Assembly (NCBI GenBank): GCA_017861365.1
Contig: JAGFXR010000008.1
Coordinates: forward strand, 1 to 64,000
Reading direction: 5' to 3'
Source: Oscillospiraceae bacterium
GTDB lineage: Bacteria > Bacillota > Clostridia > Oscillospirales > Oscillospiraceae
DNA length: 64,000 nucleotides
Notes under the pieces: model-generated
Told to the model about the DNA's origin: nothing
Seen by the model: only the letters and a program-made list of their open reading frames with translations
Database searches by the model: none
Shown here: positions 54,259 to 63,181 of the stretch, one piece after another
How positions within the stretch are numbered: the first letter of the stretch is position 1
Layout of the letters: each line of letters begins with the position of its first letter
Translations under genes and position numbers: made by a program

Positions 54259-55515
54259 ATGAAGGTATTGGTCATTGGCTCCGGCGGACGGGAGCACGCT
54301 ATTGTCCGCAAGCTTTCTCAAAGCCCCAGAATTGCCGCCCTGTACTGCGCCCCCGGTAACGGCGGCACCGCCCGGCAGGCCATCTCCGTGCCCATAAAAG
54401 CCACGGCTGTTTCGGACATGGTGGCGTGGGCAAAGGAGCACCAGATTGACTTTGTCATGGTCGCTCCTGACGACCCCCTCGCCATGGGTATGGTGGACGC
54501 CATGGAGGCGGCGGGTATCCGCGCCTTCGGCCCTCATGCCAATGCGGCCGTCATCGAGTCCAGCAAGGCGTTCTCCAAAAGCCTGATGGAGCGCTATCAC
54601 ATTCCCACCGCACGGTATCAGACCTTTACCGAGCTTGACAGTGCGCTCTCCTATATCCGTGCCCAGGGCGCACCCATCGTGGTCAAAGCCGACGGACTGG
54701 CGCTGGGCAAGGGCGTGGTGGTGGCTCAGACCGTCAATGAGGCGGAAACAGCTGTCCGGGAGATGATGGAGGACAAAAAATTTGGTGATTCCGGCAGCAA
54801 GGTGGTCATTGAGGCGTGTATGACCGGCCCAGAGGTTACCGTACTGGCCTTCACCGATGGCGAACACATTGTCCCCATGCCCTCCTCCCAGGATCACAAG
54901 CGCGCCTTTGATGGGAACCAGGGCCCCAACACCGGCGGCATGGGCGCGATTGCCCCCTCACCCAACTACACGCCGGAACTGGCCCGGCGCTGCATGGAGG
55001 AGATTTTCCTGCCCACCATGAACGCCCTCAGGACGGAGGGTCGTCCCTTCAAGGGCGTGATCTACTTCGGTTTAATGCTGACGCCCGACGGGCCTCAGGT
55101 TGTGGAGTACAACGCCCGTTTTGGCGACCCTGAATGTCAGGCGGTGCTCTCCCTGCTGGAGACCGATCTGCTGGACATTCTGGAAGCCTGCGTGGACGGA
55201 ACACTGGACAAGCTGACGATCCGATGGAAAGAGGAAGCCGCCTGCTGTCTGGTGCTGGCCTCCGGCGGCTATCCCGGCCAGTATGAAACGGGATATCCCA
55301 TCTCAGGCATTGAAAAAGCGGAGCAAACCGCCATGGTGTTTCATGCCGGAACAAAAACGGATGAAAACGGAACGATTTTAACAAATGGCGGCCGGGTCCT
55401 GGGTGTCACCGCCACCGGAACGGATTTAAATGCCGCCATTGACGCCGCTTACGCCGCCGCGCGTCACATCGAGTTTGAGCACATACACTTCCGGACCGAT
55501 ATCGGCCGGATATAA
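54259..55515 (+). CDS. purD: Glycinamide ribonucleotide synthetase
   Basis: 418 aa ATP-grasp ligase. VLVIGSGGREHAI, GNQGPNTGGMGA and FGDPECQAVL are conserved. AGAGGTGGC precedes the start. Last gene of the operon; purB, purL, purA and guaA/B are not in this window. Confidence 0.96.
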   Translation: MKVLVIGSGGREHAIVRKLSQSPRIAALYCAPGNGGTARQAISVPIKATAVSDMVAWAKEHQIDFVMVAPDDPLAMGMVDAMEAAGIRAFGPHANAAVIESSKAFSKSLMERYHIPTARYQTFTELDSALSYIRAQGAPIVVKADGLALGKGVVVAQTVNEAETAVREMMEDKKFGDSGSKVVIEACMTGPEVTVLAFTDGEHIVPMPSSQDHKRAFDGNQGPNTGGMGAIAPSPNYTPELARRCMEEIFLPTMNALRTEGRPFKGVIYFGLMLTPDGPQVVEYNARFGDPECQAVLSLLETDLLDILEACVDGTLDKLTIRWKEEAACCLVLASGGYPGQYETGYPISGIEKAEQTAMVFHAGTKTDENGTILTNGGRVLGVTATGTDLNAAIDAAYAAARHIEFEHIHFRTDIGRI

Positions 55516-55517
55516 AG

Positions 55518-55557
55518 CAGAACCCACCGGCCAATCAAGCCGGTGGGTTCTGTTCTG
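55518..55557. terminator. Terminator of the pur operon
   Basis: A 14-bp stem (CAGAACCCACCGGC with its complement), loop CAATCAA, then a T-rich tail; shared with the convergent hydrolase gene. Confidence 0.85.
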
Positions 55558-56397
55558 TTATCGTCCCCGCCGTCCGGCCAGCGTTTGATCCAGCCAATCC
55601 GCAAGCTCCTCCACCACATGATACCGATCCGGTTCGTTCCACGGCTCATGCTTCATCCCCGGCCAAACGCGTAAGGTGCATTGCTTGCCCTCCAACTGGG
55701 CGAACTGGCGGATATTCTCAACGCTGCAGATAGGGTCGTCTTCCCCCAGAAAGATATAGAGGGGGGCTCTGGGTTCTCCTGCCACTTGAAAGGCAAACTC
55801 AATGTCATTGAGCCGCTCCAGCAGGTTGCTGTAGGTAATATACGGGTGCATGGTGGGGTCTTTTTCAATTTTCCGCCCCTCCTCGAGAGTGAACAGCTTT
55901 TTAGGACTGATGGTCGTGTTATGCACCGCGTCATGATCCATGTCCACAATGCGCTTAAATTCCTCGATGTCATTCTCATCATAGGTGTGGGTAAGCCCCA
56001 GCCACGGCGAGCAGGCGACGAATCCGGTAACCCCGCAGTCGGCAAAATAATGCCGATAGGAAAGCGTCAGCAGACCTCCCATGGAGTGCCCGAATAAAAA
56101 CTGGGGAAGTCCCAGGGTACGCTCCCTGCCATGGCGCAGAAGAGTGGTGATCAGCCCGCCGATGTCTTCCTTGGAGCCAGAAGATCCCCGAATTCCCGGG
56201 GAGTGCCCATGCCCCAGCAGATCAAGTCCATAGACGCTGTAACCCCGCTGTCCCAGATGATCCGCCATTTCCTGATAGCGCGTGAAATGCTCGCCCACTC
56301 CATGTACGATGCATATCGCCGCCTTGGGAGCTTCCATCTCATTTTCATACGCGGCAAAGGAGGTTCCCCGTGCCGTTTCCAGGATAATTTCTTTCAC
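55558..56397 (-). CDS. Alpha/beta hydrolase (monoacylglycerol lipase/lysophospholipase-like)
   Basis: 279 aa. VHGVGEHFTRY oxyanion region, nucleophile GHSMGGLL, catalytic Asp in LGEDDPICS and His in GMKHEPWNE. Cytoplasmic serine hydrolase; substrate probably a monoacylglycerol or lysolipid. Monocistronic. Confidence 0.9.
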   Translation of the reverse strand: MKEIILETARGTSFAAYENEMEAPKAAICIVHGVGEHFTRYQEMADHLGQRGYSVYGLDLLGHGHSPGIRGSSGSKEDIGGLITTLLRHGRERTLGLPQFLFGHSMGGLLTLSYRHYFADCGVTGFVACSPWLGLTHTYDENDIEEFKRIVDMDHDAVHNTTISPKKLFTLEEGRKIEKDPTMHPYITYSNLLERLNDIEFAFQVAGEPRAPLYIFLGEDDPICSVENIRQFAQLEGKQCTLRVWPGMKHEPWNEPDRYHVVEELADWLDQTLAGRRGR

Positions 56398-56572
56398 TGT
56401 TATCCCCTCAAAACATCATTTTTTCGTCAGCATATCATACGTTTAGGATTTTCACGACATTATTATAGCAAGATATGGTTTATTCGGCAACCCCTGAATC
56501 CACAGTCCGCGCGGGTAGAGATTGATAAACTTTCTTTTATTTTTTTAACCGTGCTTATTTTAAAAATGCATG

Positions 56573-56601
56573 TTGACAAAGTATAAAAAGTTCGATATAC
56601 T
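56573..56601 (+). promoter_or_regulatory. Promoter of infC-rpmI-rplT
   Basis: TTGACA, a 17-nt spacer and TATACT. Confidence 0.85.
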
Positions 56602-56607
56602 ACTATG

Positions 56608-56748
56608 GCACAAAGAAGTAGGAACGGTACCGTGTCCTCACCTTGCCGCATTGCGCGCCGGGTTAACAGTTTCAATGCCCGCCCTTCGGGGCGTTATTGC
56701 GTTGTATTCTTCACGGGTACCTTTCCGGTACCCGTGTTTTTTTGAAAT
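56608..56748 (+). promoter_or_regulatory. infC leader with terminator/antiterminator (L20-leader-like)
   Basis: An intrinsic terminator, CACGGGTACC/GGTACCCGTG then TTTTTTT (56712-56743), ends the leader. GGTACCGTG at 56636-56644 can pair with the terminator 5' arm (one bulged G) and so act as antiterminator. A GCCCGCCCTTCGGGGCG-type hairpin lies between. In Bacillus, L20 controls this operon by attenuation; the same is inferred. Confidence 0.8.
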
Positions 56749-56762
56749 GGAGGTGCTTTGGT

Positions 56763-57293
56763 ATCAGTAATATGTCTCATCAAATCAACGACGAAATCCG
56801 TGACAAAGAGGTTCGTCTGATCTCTGAAAATGGAGATCAGCTCGGCGTGGTTTCCGTCCGCGAAGCACTTGAAAAGGCCGCGGAGTTTGACCTTGATCTT
56901 GTGAAAATTTCTCCCAACGCCGTTCCTCCCGTCTGTAAGCTGATGGATTACGGAAAATTCAAATTCGAGCAGACAAAACGGGATAAGGAAGCGCGCAAAA
57001 ACCAGCATGTCGTTGAAATCAAAGAGGTGCGCATGTCCCCTGGCATTGATGTGAATGACTTTAACGTCAAGCTTCGCAACGCTCAGAAGTTTCTGTCCGA
57101 GGGCAACCGGGTCAAGGTGACGGTTCGCTTCCGCGGCCGCGAAATGGCTCACACAGACATCGGCCGGGGTCTTTTGCTGAAATTTTCGGAGCAGTGTGCG
57201 GAAGTTGCCATCATGGACAAGGATCCTAAACTGGATGGGCGCCATATGAGCATATTCCTGTCCCCCAAGGTCACAAAAGAAACAAAAAAGTAA
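56763..57293 (+). CDS. infC: Translation initiation factor IF-3
   Basis: 176 aa with the start proposed here. Both IF-3 domains are present (INDEIRDKEVRLI... and RMSPGIDVNDFNVKLRNAQKFL). The first in-frame ATG (56772) is 18 nt from GGAGG, while ATC at 56763 is 9 nt from it; IF-3 genes are known for AUU/AUC starts used in autoregulation, so AUC initiation is preferred. If wrong, the protein begins at MSHQIND. The leader above regulates it. Confidence 0.93.
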   Translation: MSNMSHQINDEIRDKEVRLISENGDQLGVVSVREALEKAAEFDLDLVKISPNAVPPVCKLMDYGKFKFEQTKRDKEARKNQHVVEIKEVRMSPGIDVNDFNVKLRNAQKFLSEGNRVKVTVRFRGREMAHTDIGRGLLLKFSEQCAEVAIMDKDPKLDGRHMSIFLSPKVTKETKK

Positions 57294-57314
57294 CTAGTAA
57301 AGGAGTCACCCCCT

Positions 57315-57518
57315 ATGCCTAAGCTGAAAACTCACAGTGGCGCAAAAAAGCGCTTCAGCCTCACCAAATCCGGTAAGGTCAAGCGCGCTCACGCCTTTAA
57401 ACGCCACCTTCTCAATGGTCACGGCAAGGACAGCAAACGGAAAAGAGGCCTCCGCAAGGGTGCCTATGCAGACGTCACCAACGCGTCTGCAGTCAAGCGC
57501 ATGATCCCTTACAAATAA
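57315..57518 (+). CDS. rpmI: Ribosomal protein L35
   Basis: 67 aa basic protein: [32 protein letters not shown] precedes the ATG. Confidence 0.97.
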   Translation: MPKLKTHSGAKKRFSLTKSGKVKRAHAFKRHLLNGHGKDSKRKRGLRKGAYADVTNASAVKRMIPYK

Positions 57519-57549
57519 GACGAATCGTTTTTTAGGAGGCTAACATACA

Positions 57550-57906
57550 ATGGCAAGAGTCAAAGGCGCGATGATGACGCGCAAGAGAAGAAATAAAACC
57601 CTCAAGCTGGCCAAGGGCTACTGGGGCGCCAAATCCAAGCATTTTAAAATGGCTCGTGAGCAGGTCATGAAGTCCCTGGCTTACGCCTATACCGGACGCC
57701 GCCTGAAAAAGCGCGACTTCCGCCAGCTGTGGATCACCCGCATTTCCGCCGCCTGCAAGCTCAACGGAATGAATTATTCCACCTTCATGAACGGACTGAA
57801 AAAGGCCGGCGTGGAGATTAACCGCAAGATGCTGGCTGAGCTGGCTGTGAATAACAAGGAAGCTTTCGTCTCTCTGGTGGAGCTCTCCAAATCAAAACTG
57901 GCTTAA
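57550..57906 (+). CDS. rplT: Ribosomal protein L20
   Basis: 118 aa: [20 protein letters not shown], and [24 protein letters not shown] precedes the ATG. Likely also the autoregulator of this operon. Confidence 0.97.
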   Translation: MARVKGAMMTRKRRNKTLKLAKGYWGAKSKHFKMAREQVMKSLAYAYTGRRLKKRDFRQLWITRISAACKLNGMNYSTFMNGLKKAGVEINRKMLAELAVNNKEAFVSLVELSKSKLA

Positions 57907-57911
57907 TCATC

Positions 57912-57942
57912 AAAACACCGTCTTATAAGGCGGTGTTTTTCT
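57912..57942 (+). terminator. Terminator after rplT
   Basis: AAAACACCG/CGGTGTTTTT stem with a TCTTATAAGG loop. Confidence 0.85.
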
Positions 57943-58051
57943 TTGCTTTTGCCTGTAACTTATTGTAACTTTTCGTTTTTCATTTGAAACACTTTCCATT
58001 GACATCATCCTTCCTGCCCGCTATGATAATGCAAAAGGAGGGATTTTCCCC

Positions 58052-59272
58052 ATGAAACGACTCATTTCGACTCTGCTGTCTGCCGCCCTGGCCAGCGTCA
58101 TGCTGATCTCATTTGCCAGCGCGGCGGACACATCCCAAACCTGCGCACAGCGTCTCTATGGCCTGGGATTGCTTCAAGGCACCGGTACATATTCGGACGG
58201 AACGCCCAATTTTGATTTGGACAGCTCCACAACCCGCGCCCAAGCAGTCACCATGCTGGTGCGTTTACTTGGGCAAGAGGACACGGCCCTCAGTGAGGAC
58301 AACAGCTGCCCCTTCACCGATGTACCGTCCTGGGCAGAGCCCTATGTCTCCTACGCCTATCAGAACGGCCTGACCAAGGGAGTCTCGGACACCCAGTTCG
58401 GCAGTGATGATCAGGTAACCTGCAATCAGTATGCGACACTGCTGCTGCGCGCTCTGGGCTATTCCGATGAGTCGGGCAGCTTCTCCTGGACGGACGCGGC
58501 TTCCTATGCCAGCAACATTGGTCTGGACTGCGGCAGCTACAGCGGCAGCCAGAATCTGAACCGGGGCGACGTGGCCACGCTCTCCTCCAGCGCACTGGAT
58601 CAGGCAGTGGTTTCCAGTGGCAAAACGCTGCTGCAGTGCTTGAATACATCCAATACCTCCGACTCCAACCAAGCAACCACTCAGACCACAAGCTCCAATG
58701 CCTCTAACAGCACAAGCAAGTCTAACACCAATTCCGCAAATAACACCGGCAAGACTACCGCCGGTTCCACAAACAACACCGGTAACACCACCACCGGCTC
58801 TGCAAACAATACAGGTAAGAGCACCACTAATTCCACAAACAACACCGGCAAGACCACCACGACAAACACTACCTCCACTACCCAGCAGAGCGGCACAACT
58901 GCTACCTACATCCAGGCGGTAGTCAACCTGGTGAACGAGGCCCGCGCCGAGGAGGGACTGCCCGCGCTGACGCTGGATTCCACCATCACCTCTGCCGCCA
59001 TGACCCGGGCATCGGAGATTCGGACCTCCTTCTCCCACACCCGCCCCGACGGCACCTCCTGCTTTACCGCGCTGGACGACGCGGGTGTCTCCTACCGCGC
59101 CTCAGGAGAAAACATCGCTTACGGTCAGAGCACTCCCTCCGAGGTGGTCACCGCATGGCTGAATTCTTCCGAACACCGGGCCAATATCATGTCTACCAGC
59201 TTTACCCGCATCGGCGTCGGCTACACCTTCAGCAATGGCACGGCCTACTGGACACAGCTTTTCTGCAACTAA
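58052..59272 (+). CDS. Secreted SLH-domain CAP-superfamily protein
   Basis: 406 aa. A signal peptide (about 1-25, ending FASAA) precedes SLH-type repeats at about 35-190 (one with CPFTDVPSWAEPYVSYAYQN), an Asn/Thr/Ser-rich linker (about 200-285) made of four 11-residue SxNNTGxTTxx repeats, and a C-terminal CAP/SCP domain (NLVNEARAEEGLPALT, ENIAYGQSTP, NSSEHRANIM). CAP His/Glu residues are in SHTRPDG and SSEHR. It is probably anchored to pyruvylated wall polymer made through CsaB. AAAGGAGGG precedes the ATG. Monocistronic. Confidence 0.92.
   Translation: MKRLISTLLSAALASVMLISFASAADTSQTCAQRLYGLGLLQGTGTYSDGTPNFDLDSSTTRAQAVTMLVRLLGQEDTALSEDNSCPFTDVPSWAEPYVSYAYQNGLTKGVSDTQFGSDDQVTCNQYATLLLRALGYSDESGSFSWTDAASYASNIGLDCGSYSGSQNLNRGDVATLSSSALDQAVVSSGKTLLQCLNTSNTSDSNQATTQTTSSNASNSTSKSNTNSANNTGKTTAGSTNNTGNTTTGSANNTGKSTTNSTNNTGKTTTTNTTSTTQQSGTTATYIQAVVNLVNEARAEEGLPALTLDSTITSAAMTRASEIRTSFSHTRPDGTSCFTALDDAGVSYRASGENIAYGQSTPSEVVTAWLNSSEHRANIMSTSFTRIGVGYTFSNGTAYWTQLFCN
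58733..58864 (+). repeat. Four 33-nt tandem repeats in the linker
   Basis: Each unit encodes S-(A/T)-N-N-T-G-x-(T/S)-T-x-x; units differ at several synonymous sites, so they are diverged. Confidence 0.7.
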
Positions 59273-59283
59273 TGATTCATACG

Positions 59284-59316
59284 AAACGACGGGGCGTCAC
59301 TGCTCCGTCGTTTTTC
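59284..59316 (+). terminator. Terminator after the SLH-CAP gene
   Basis: AAACGACGG/CCGTCGTTT stem followed by TTTTTC. Confidence 0.85.
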
Positions 59317-59404
59317 TATCTCGGATGTAATTTTTAATATTATATTTTGTTATTTTCCTATTGCTATTTTATCGCGTTGCGTGTTATAATACATACGGTG
59401 ATGA

Positions 59405-60175
59405 ATGATGAACGACGAAAATCTGCTCTCCCCGAACCAGCAGCCAATAAACGTAACTCAGCCGGCACCGGCAAAGCAAAAGCACCGAACCGCACACAAG
59501 GCTCCTCAGGAAACAGGCCGAAATCCTTACGACGGCCTTCGCCCCTGGTCTGCCATCACCCATGGCATCGGCGCGGTTTTTGCCCTGCTCGGAACCATTC
59601 TCCTGCTGCTGCGGGCCTCGGCCTCCTCCTTCTTTCCCTGGAGCATTCCGATCTTTGGTGTCTATGGAATCTCTATGATCGGACTGTATACCGCCAGCAC
59701 CCTTTACCACTGTCTCAACACTGGCGTCACAGCCCGCATTGCGCTGCGTAAATATGACCATATCTCCATCTATGGCCTCATCGCGGGCACCTATACTCCC
59801 ATCTGCCTGATTGCCCTCTTTGGCACCTGGGGATGGTCTCTCTTCGGCATCATCTGGGTTCTCGCGGTGGCGGGCGTTATTATGAGCCTGCTGTGGATCA
59901 ACGCGCCCCGCTGGATCACCGCCGGCATCTATCTGTTCATGGGCTGGCTTGTGGTGGTAGCTATTTACCCCGTCAGTCTGGTCATTCCCGCCGAAGGATT
60001 ATTCTGGCTGATCGGCGGCGGAATCCTCTATACCATCGGCGGCGTCCTCTATGCCCTGAAGTGGCCGGGCCGCGGTAATCCTCGTTTTGGCTGCCATGAG
60101 GTTTTTCATGTTTTCATTATTTTGGGCAGCATCTTTCACTTCATGCTCATGTACCGTGTGATTGTTTTTCTGTGA
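59405..60175 (+). CDS. Hemolysin III / YqfA-like (PAQR family) membrane protein
   Basis: 256 aa. A hydrophilic 45-residue N-terminus precedes seven predicted membrane segments. Metal-site residues are in STLYHCLN, KYDHISIYGLIAGTYTP and CHEVFHVFIILGSIFHF. Family members are putative membrane hydrolases or homeostasis proteins; haemolysis is not implied. Start ambiguous among ATGs at 59405 and 59408; no clear ribosome site. Confidence 0.88.
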   Translation: MMNDENLLSPNQQPINVTQPAPAKQKHRTAHKAPQETGRNPYDGLRPWSAITHGIGAVFALLGTILLLLRASASSFFPWSIPIFGVYGISMIGLYTASTLYHCLNTGVTARIALRKYDHISIYGLIAGTYTPICLIALFGTWGWSLFGIIWVLAVAGVIMSLLWINAPRWITAGIYLFMGWLVVVAIYPVSLVIPAEGLFWLIGGGILYTIGGVLYALKWPGRGNPRFGCHEVFHVFIILGSIFHFMLMYRVIVFL

Positions 60176-60295
60176 GTTTACAAATTATTCATATTTTGTT
60201 TTTATTTTATCCATGTTCGTTTTCGCTCATGTTGTTATAATTGTTTTGTCAGGAAACCACAGTTTTTTCTTTCTCTTCTTTTCTTTCAAAAAAAG

Positions 60296-60334
60296 CAGCC
60301 GCCGTACTGGAAGCGAGTACGGCGGCTGTTTGTT
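60296..60334 (+). terminator. Terminator after the hemolysin III gene
   Basis: CAGCCGCCGTACT with its complement around GGAAGCGA, then TTTGTT. Confidence 0.8.
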
Positions 60335-60407
60335 CGCTTTCTTTATTCATGAGATTTTCTGGTATTTTTTTCTCTTTGCAGGGCAAACTGTGATCGAGGT
60401 GATCATC

Positions 60408-60566
60408 ATGTTTTATATCAATCCCCGCATCCGTCCTCAATTTGATTCTCTCGACACGGATCTGAAAAATGCCATCCGTTCCATGGATGTCCGCGTGGAA
60501 ACCTTAACAGATCTCATGAGCTGTCTGGAGCGGATCATCCAACAGGAGGGCGGAAACAATGCTTGA
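60408..60566 (+). CDS. Small hypothetical protein (52 aa)
   Basis: MFYINPRIRPQFDSLDTDLK followed by a helical segment. GAGGTGATCATC places the ATG. It overlaps the next small gene by 8 nt. The IRPQFDSL/LKNAI pattern could be an amphipathic helix; no family recognised. Confidence 0.6.
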   Translation: MFYINPRIRPQFDSLDTDLKNAIRSMDVRVETLTDLMSCLERIIQQEGGNNA

Positions 60567-60786
60567 TTTAACCGCCCTGCCCCCGGATGCCCTTGCGTTT
60601 TATAAGTCGCTTTCCCTTGGCGATCAGGTCGCGCTGAATCACAGCAATCTCCCCTTCTATTCCCTGGAGGATCTGACCGCGTACCGGCAGAGCATGCTGG
60701 CGGGCAACACCAATGTTCTCTACCAGAGCACACCCGAGCAAGCGGTTCCCTCCAACGGAGAGCTGGATCCCCAGGATTCCGTTTAA
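60559..60786 (+). CDS. Small hypothetical protein (75 aa)
   Basis: Acidic, MLDLTALPPDALAFYKSL at the N-terminus, no membrane segment. GGAGG lies 9 nt before the ATG and it overlaps the previous gene, so the two are translated together. Similar small proteins are common in Clostridia but unassigned. Confidence 0.6.
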   Translation: MLDLTALPPDALAFYKSLSLGDQVALNHSNLPFYSLEDLTAYRQSMLAGNTNVLYQSTPEQAVPSNGELDPQDSV

Positions 60787-60792
60787 CCAACA

Positions 60793-60852
60793 GGGAGGTG
60801 TTTTTGTAAGCTGTTAGGATGCAGCGGTTCAAAAACGCCTCCCCTTTTTTTT
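60793..60852. terminator. Bidirectional terminator shared with feoB
   Basis: GGGAGGTGTTTTTG and CAAAAACGCCTCCC arms, then eight T. The feoB stop codon (60829-60831) lies next to the 3' arm, inside the hairpin. Confidence 0.8.
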
Positions 60853-62961
60853 CATCTCACCGCTCCCCAACTTGTCCGGCCTCAGAATAAGGCAGAGCAG
60901 AACCGACAACACTGCCAGAGCCGCCCCGGTGCCCACGGTAAAGCCGCCGCCGGAACACAGCAGTCCCACCTGGTAGACAATCAGTGAGACACAGTATGCG
61001 TAAACGCAGAGATAGGAGAGGGCAAACGCCGTCCAGCGGTCGCTGTTCATTTCCCGGTGGATCGCGCTCATGGCGGCGATACAGGGGGCGCAGAGCAAAT
61101 TAAACATCAGGAAGGCAAAGCCGGACAGCGGCGTGAAGTGCGCGGCAATCCCTTCGGCTCCTCCCGCCCCGGAGCCGTACAGCACACCGAACACCCCCAC
61201 CAGCTCCTCTTTGGCCATCAGCCCCATCAGCGAAGCCACCGCCGCCTCCCACGTGCCAAAGCCCAGAGGAGTGAAAACAGGGGCGATTATGCCGCCGATG
61301 GTGGCCAGAATGCTGTGATCCATGCCCTCCAGCAACCCGAAGCTTCCGTTTTGAAAGCCGAAGCTGGACAAAAACCAGATCCCAATGCTGGCAAGTAAAA
61401 TGACTGTCCCTGCCCGCTTGAGGAAAGACCACCCCCGCTCCCAGGTGCTCCGAAGAACCGTTTTGGCGGTGGGCAGGTGATAGGAGGGCAGCTCCATGAC
61501 AAAGGGTGATACGCTTCCGGCAAAAAGCCGCGTCTTTTTTAGCATAACACCGGAAACCGCCACCGAAGCAACCCCCATGGCATAGGCGAGGGGAGCAACC
61601 CACCAGGCCCCGTCAAACAGCGCCCCCGCGATCAGCGCGATGATGGGCATTTTCGCCCCGCAGGGAATGAAAGAGGTGGTCATAATGGTCATTCGACGGT
61701 CGCGCTCCCGCTCGATGGTACGGGCGGCCATGATGCCGGGCACCGAACAGCCTGAACCGATGAGCATAGGAATAAAGCTCTTGCCGGAAAGTCCGAATTG
61801 ACGAAAGACCTTGTCCATAATAAAAGCGACACGGGACATATAGCCGCAGTCCTCCAGCAGGGAGAGCATCAGAAACAGCAGAAACATTTGCGGAACAAAG
61901 CGCAGTACGGAACCTACCCCGCTGATGATTCCATTCATCACCAGCCCGGCCAGCCAGTCCGCGCAGCCGGTTTGCTCCAGAACTCCCCGTACCCATGGGA
62001 TAATCCATGCATTGAACAGGGTGTGATTCATAAAATCGGTAGCCAGCTTTCCAAGACTGGTAACGGAGACAAAATAAACCGCAAACATGATGGCCGCGAA
62101 TATCGGCAGCGCAAGAAGGCGGTTCGTCACCACCCGGTCAATCCGCTCACTTACCTGCGTCCGGGACGCGCTGTGTCTCGTGACAGCGGTTTTGACCACT
62201 CCGGTGATATATTCATAACGCTGATTGGCAACAATACTCCGGGCATCGTCGTCCAATTCCAGCTCGCATTCGGCTATGTATCCCTCCATGCGGGCGTTCA
62301 GCCCCGCGTCCAGCCCCAGCTCCTCCTGGATGTTCCCGTCCCGCTCAAACAGCTTCACCGCGTACCACCGCAGCAGCCGCGGATCAACCTTGCTCCGGAT
62401 GAGCTTCTCAATCCCGAGCACAGCGCGCTCCGCCGCTCCCTGGAACACTCGCGGCATCACGGCGGTTCCCCCATGTCCGGCCAGGGAAACCGCGCGCCGG
62501 GCCACCGCCACGGAGCCTTCGCCCTTCAGCGCCGAGGTCTCCATCACCGGGCATCCAAGCGCCCTGGCCAGCTGGTCCAGATCAATGCTGTCCCCTCTTT
62601 TGCGTACCACATCGATCATATTCACCGCGATCACCATGGGAATTCCCAGCTCAAGCAGTTGGGTGCTGAGATACAAATTCCGCTCGATATTCGTGCCGTC
62701 AATGATATCAATGATCGCGTCGGGCCGCTCCTTCACCAGATAGGTTCGGGTAACCATTTCCTCCGCGGTATACGGCGAGAGCGAATAAATACCCGGCAAA
62801 TCCTGAAGAATGACCGCCTGATTTCCCCGAAGCCTGCCCTCTTTCTGTTCCACCGTGACTCCCGGCCAATTTCCCACGTACTGCGCACTGCCCGTCAAGT
62901 CGTTAAACATGGTGGTTTTACCGCAGTTCGGATTTCCGGCAAGCGCGATTTTCATCCCCAT
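60829..62961 (-). CDS. feoB: Ferrous iron transport protein B
   Basis: 710 aa. N-terminal G-domain (GNPNCGKTTMFN, DLPGIYSL, NMID), helical spacer, then about ten membrane segments with the two Gate motifs (PMLIGSGCSVPGIMA, and a Cys-rich LLCAPCIAAM near the C-terminus). It moves Fe2+ inwards. No feoA accompanies it here. AAGGAG fits ATG 62961 or 62955; the longer frame begins with no site. Confidence 0.93.
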   Translation of the reverse strand: MGMKIALAGNPNCGKTTMFNDLTGSAQYVGNWPGVTVEQKEGRLRGNQAVILQDLPGIYSLSPYTAEEMVTRTYLVKERPDAIIDIIDGTNIERNLYLSTQLLELGIPMVIAVNMIDVVRKRGDSIDLDQLARALGCPVMETSALKGEGSVAVARRAVSLAGHGGTAVMPRVFQGAAERAVLGIEKLIRSKVDPRLLRWYAVKLFERDGNIQEELGLDAGLNARMEGYIAECELELDDDARSIVANQRYEYITGVVKTAVTRHSASRTQVSERIDRVVTNRLLALPIFAAIMFAVYFVSVTSLGKLATDFMNHTLFNAWIIPWVRGVLEQTGCADWLAGLVMNGIISGVGSVLRFVPQMFLLFLMLSLLEDCGYMSRVAFIMDKVFRQFGLSGKSFIPMLIGSGCSVPGIMAARTIERERDRRMTIMTTSFIPCGAKMPIIALIAGALFDGAWWVAPLAYAMGVASVAVSGVMLKKTRLFAGSVSPFVMELPSYHLPTAKTVLRSTWERGWSFLKRAGTVILLASIGIWFLSSFGFQNGSFGLLEGMDHSILATIGGIIAPVFTPLGFGTWEAAVASLMGLMAKEELVGVFGVLYGSGAGGAEGIAAHFTPLSGFAFLMFNLLCAPCIAAMSAIHREMNSDRWTAFALSYLCVYAYCVSLIVYQVGLLCSGGGFTVGTGAALAVLSVLLCLILRPDKLGSGEMKKKGRRF

Positions 62962-63181
62962 ATCCGCTCCTTTCCGGCGTCCGGCAACCAACCGTCCGCA
63001 ACCTCCCCAGCGGTTTGGCCTGTCCTCTCTGCTGTTCCGGCTGACCGCTCCTTATTTTCCAGTCTATGCGGCCCTCCTTGACAACATGTCCATATTGGGC
63101 AATCCTGTTTCCCAGAAAGGCAGTTGTATCCTTGCCCTCCGGGTGGTACAATAGTTCCACCAACAAAAAAGAGGTGCGGCT

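Larger units (their letters stand above)
56398..56762. other. Intergenic region: infC promoter and leader
   Basis: 365 nt. The left part (56398-56570) is AT-rich and holds the promoter area of the minus-strand hydrolase, without a clear box pair. The right part holds the infC promoter and the attenuated leader listed separately. Confidence 0.6.

Noticed and set aside
58725-58870. Repetitive tract as a possible CRISPR or minisatellite
   Set aside because: The 33-nt units are in frame, encode a low-complexity linker and have no spacers.
60162-60407. In-frame extension of the 52-aa small protein
   Set aside because: It runs through the terminator hairpin at 60296-60328; the GAGGTG site fixes the start at 60408.
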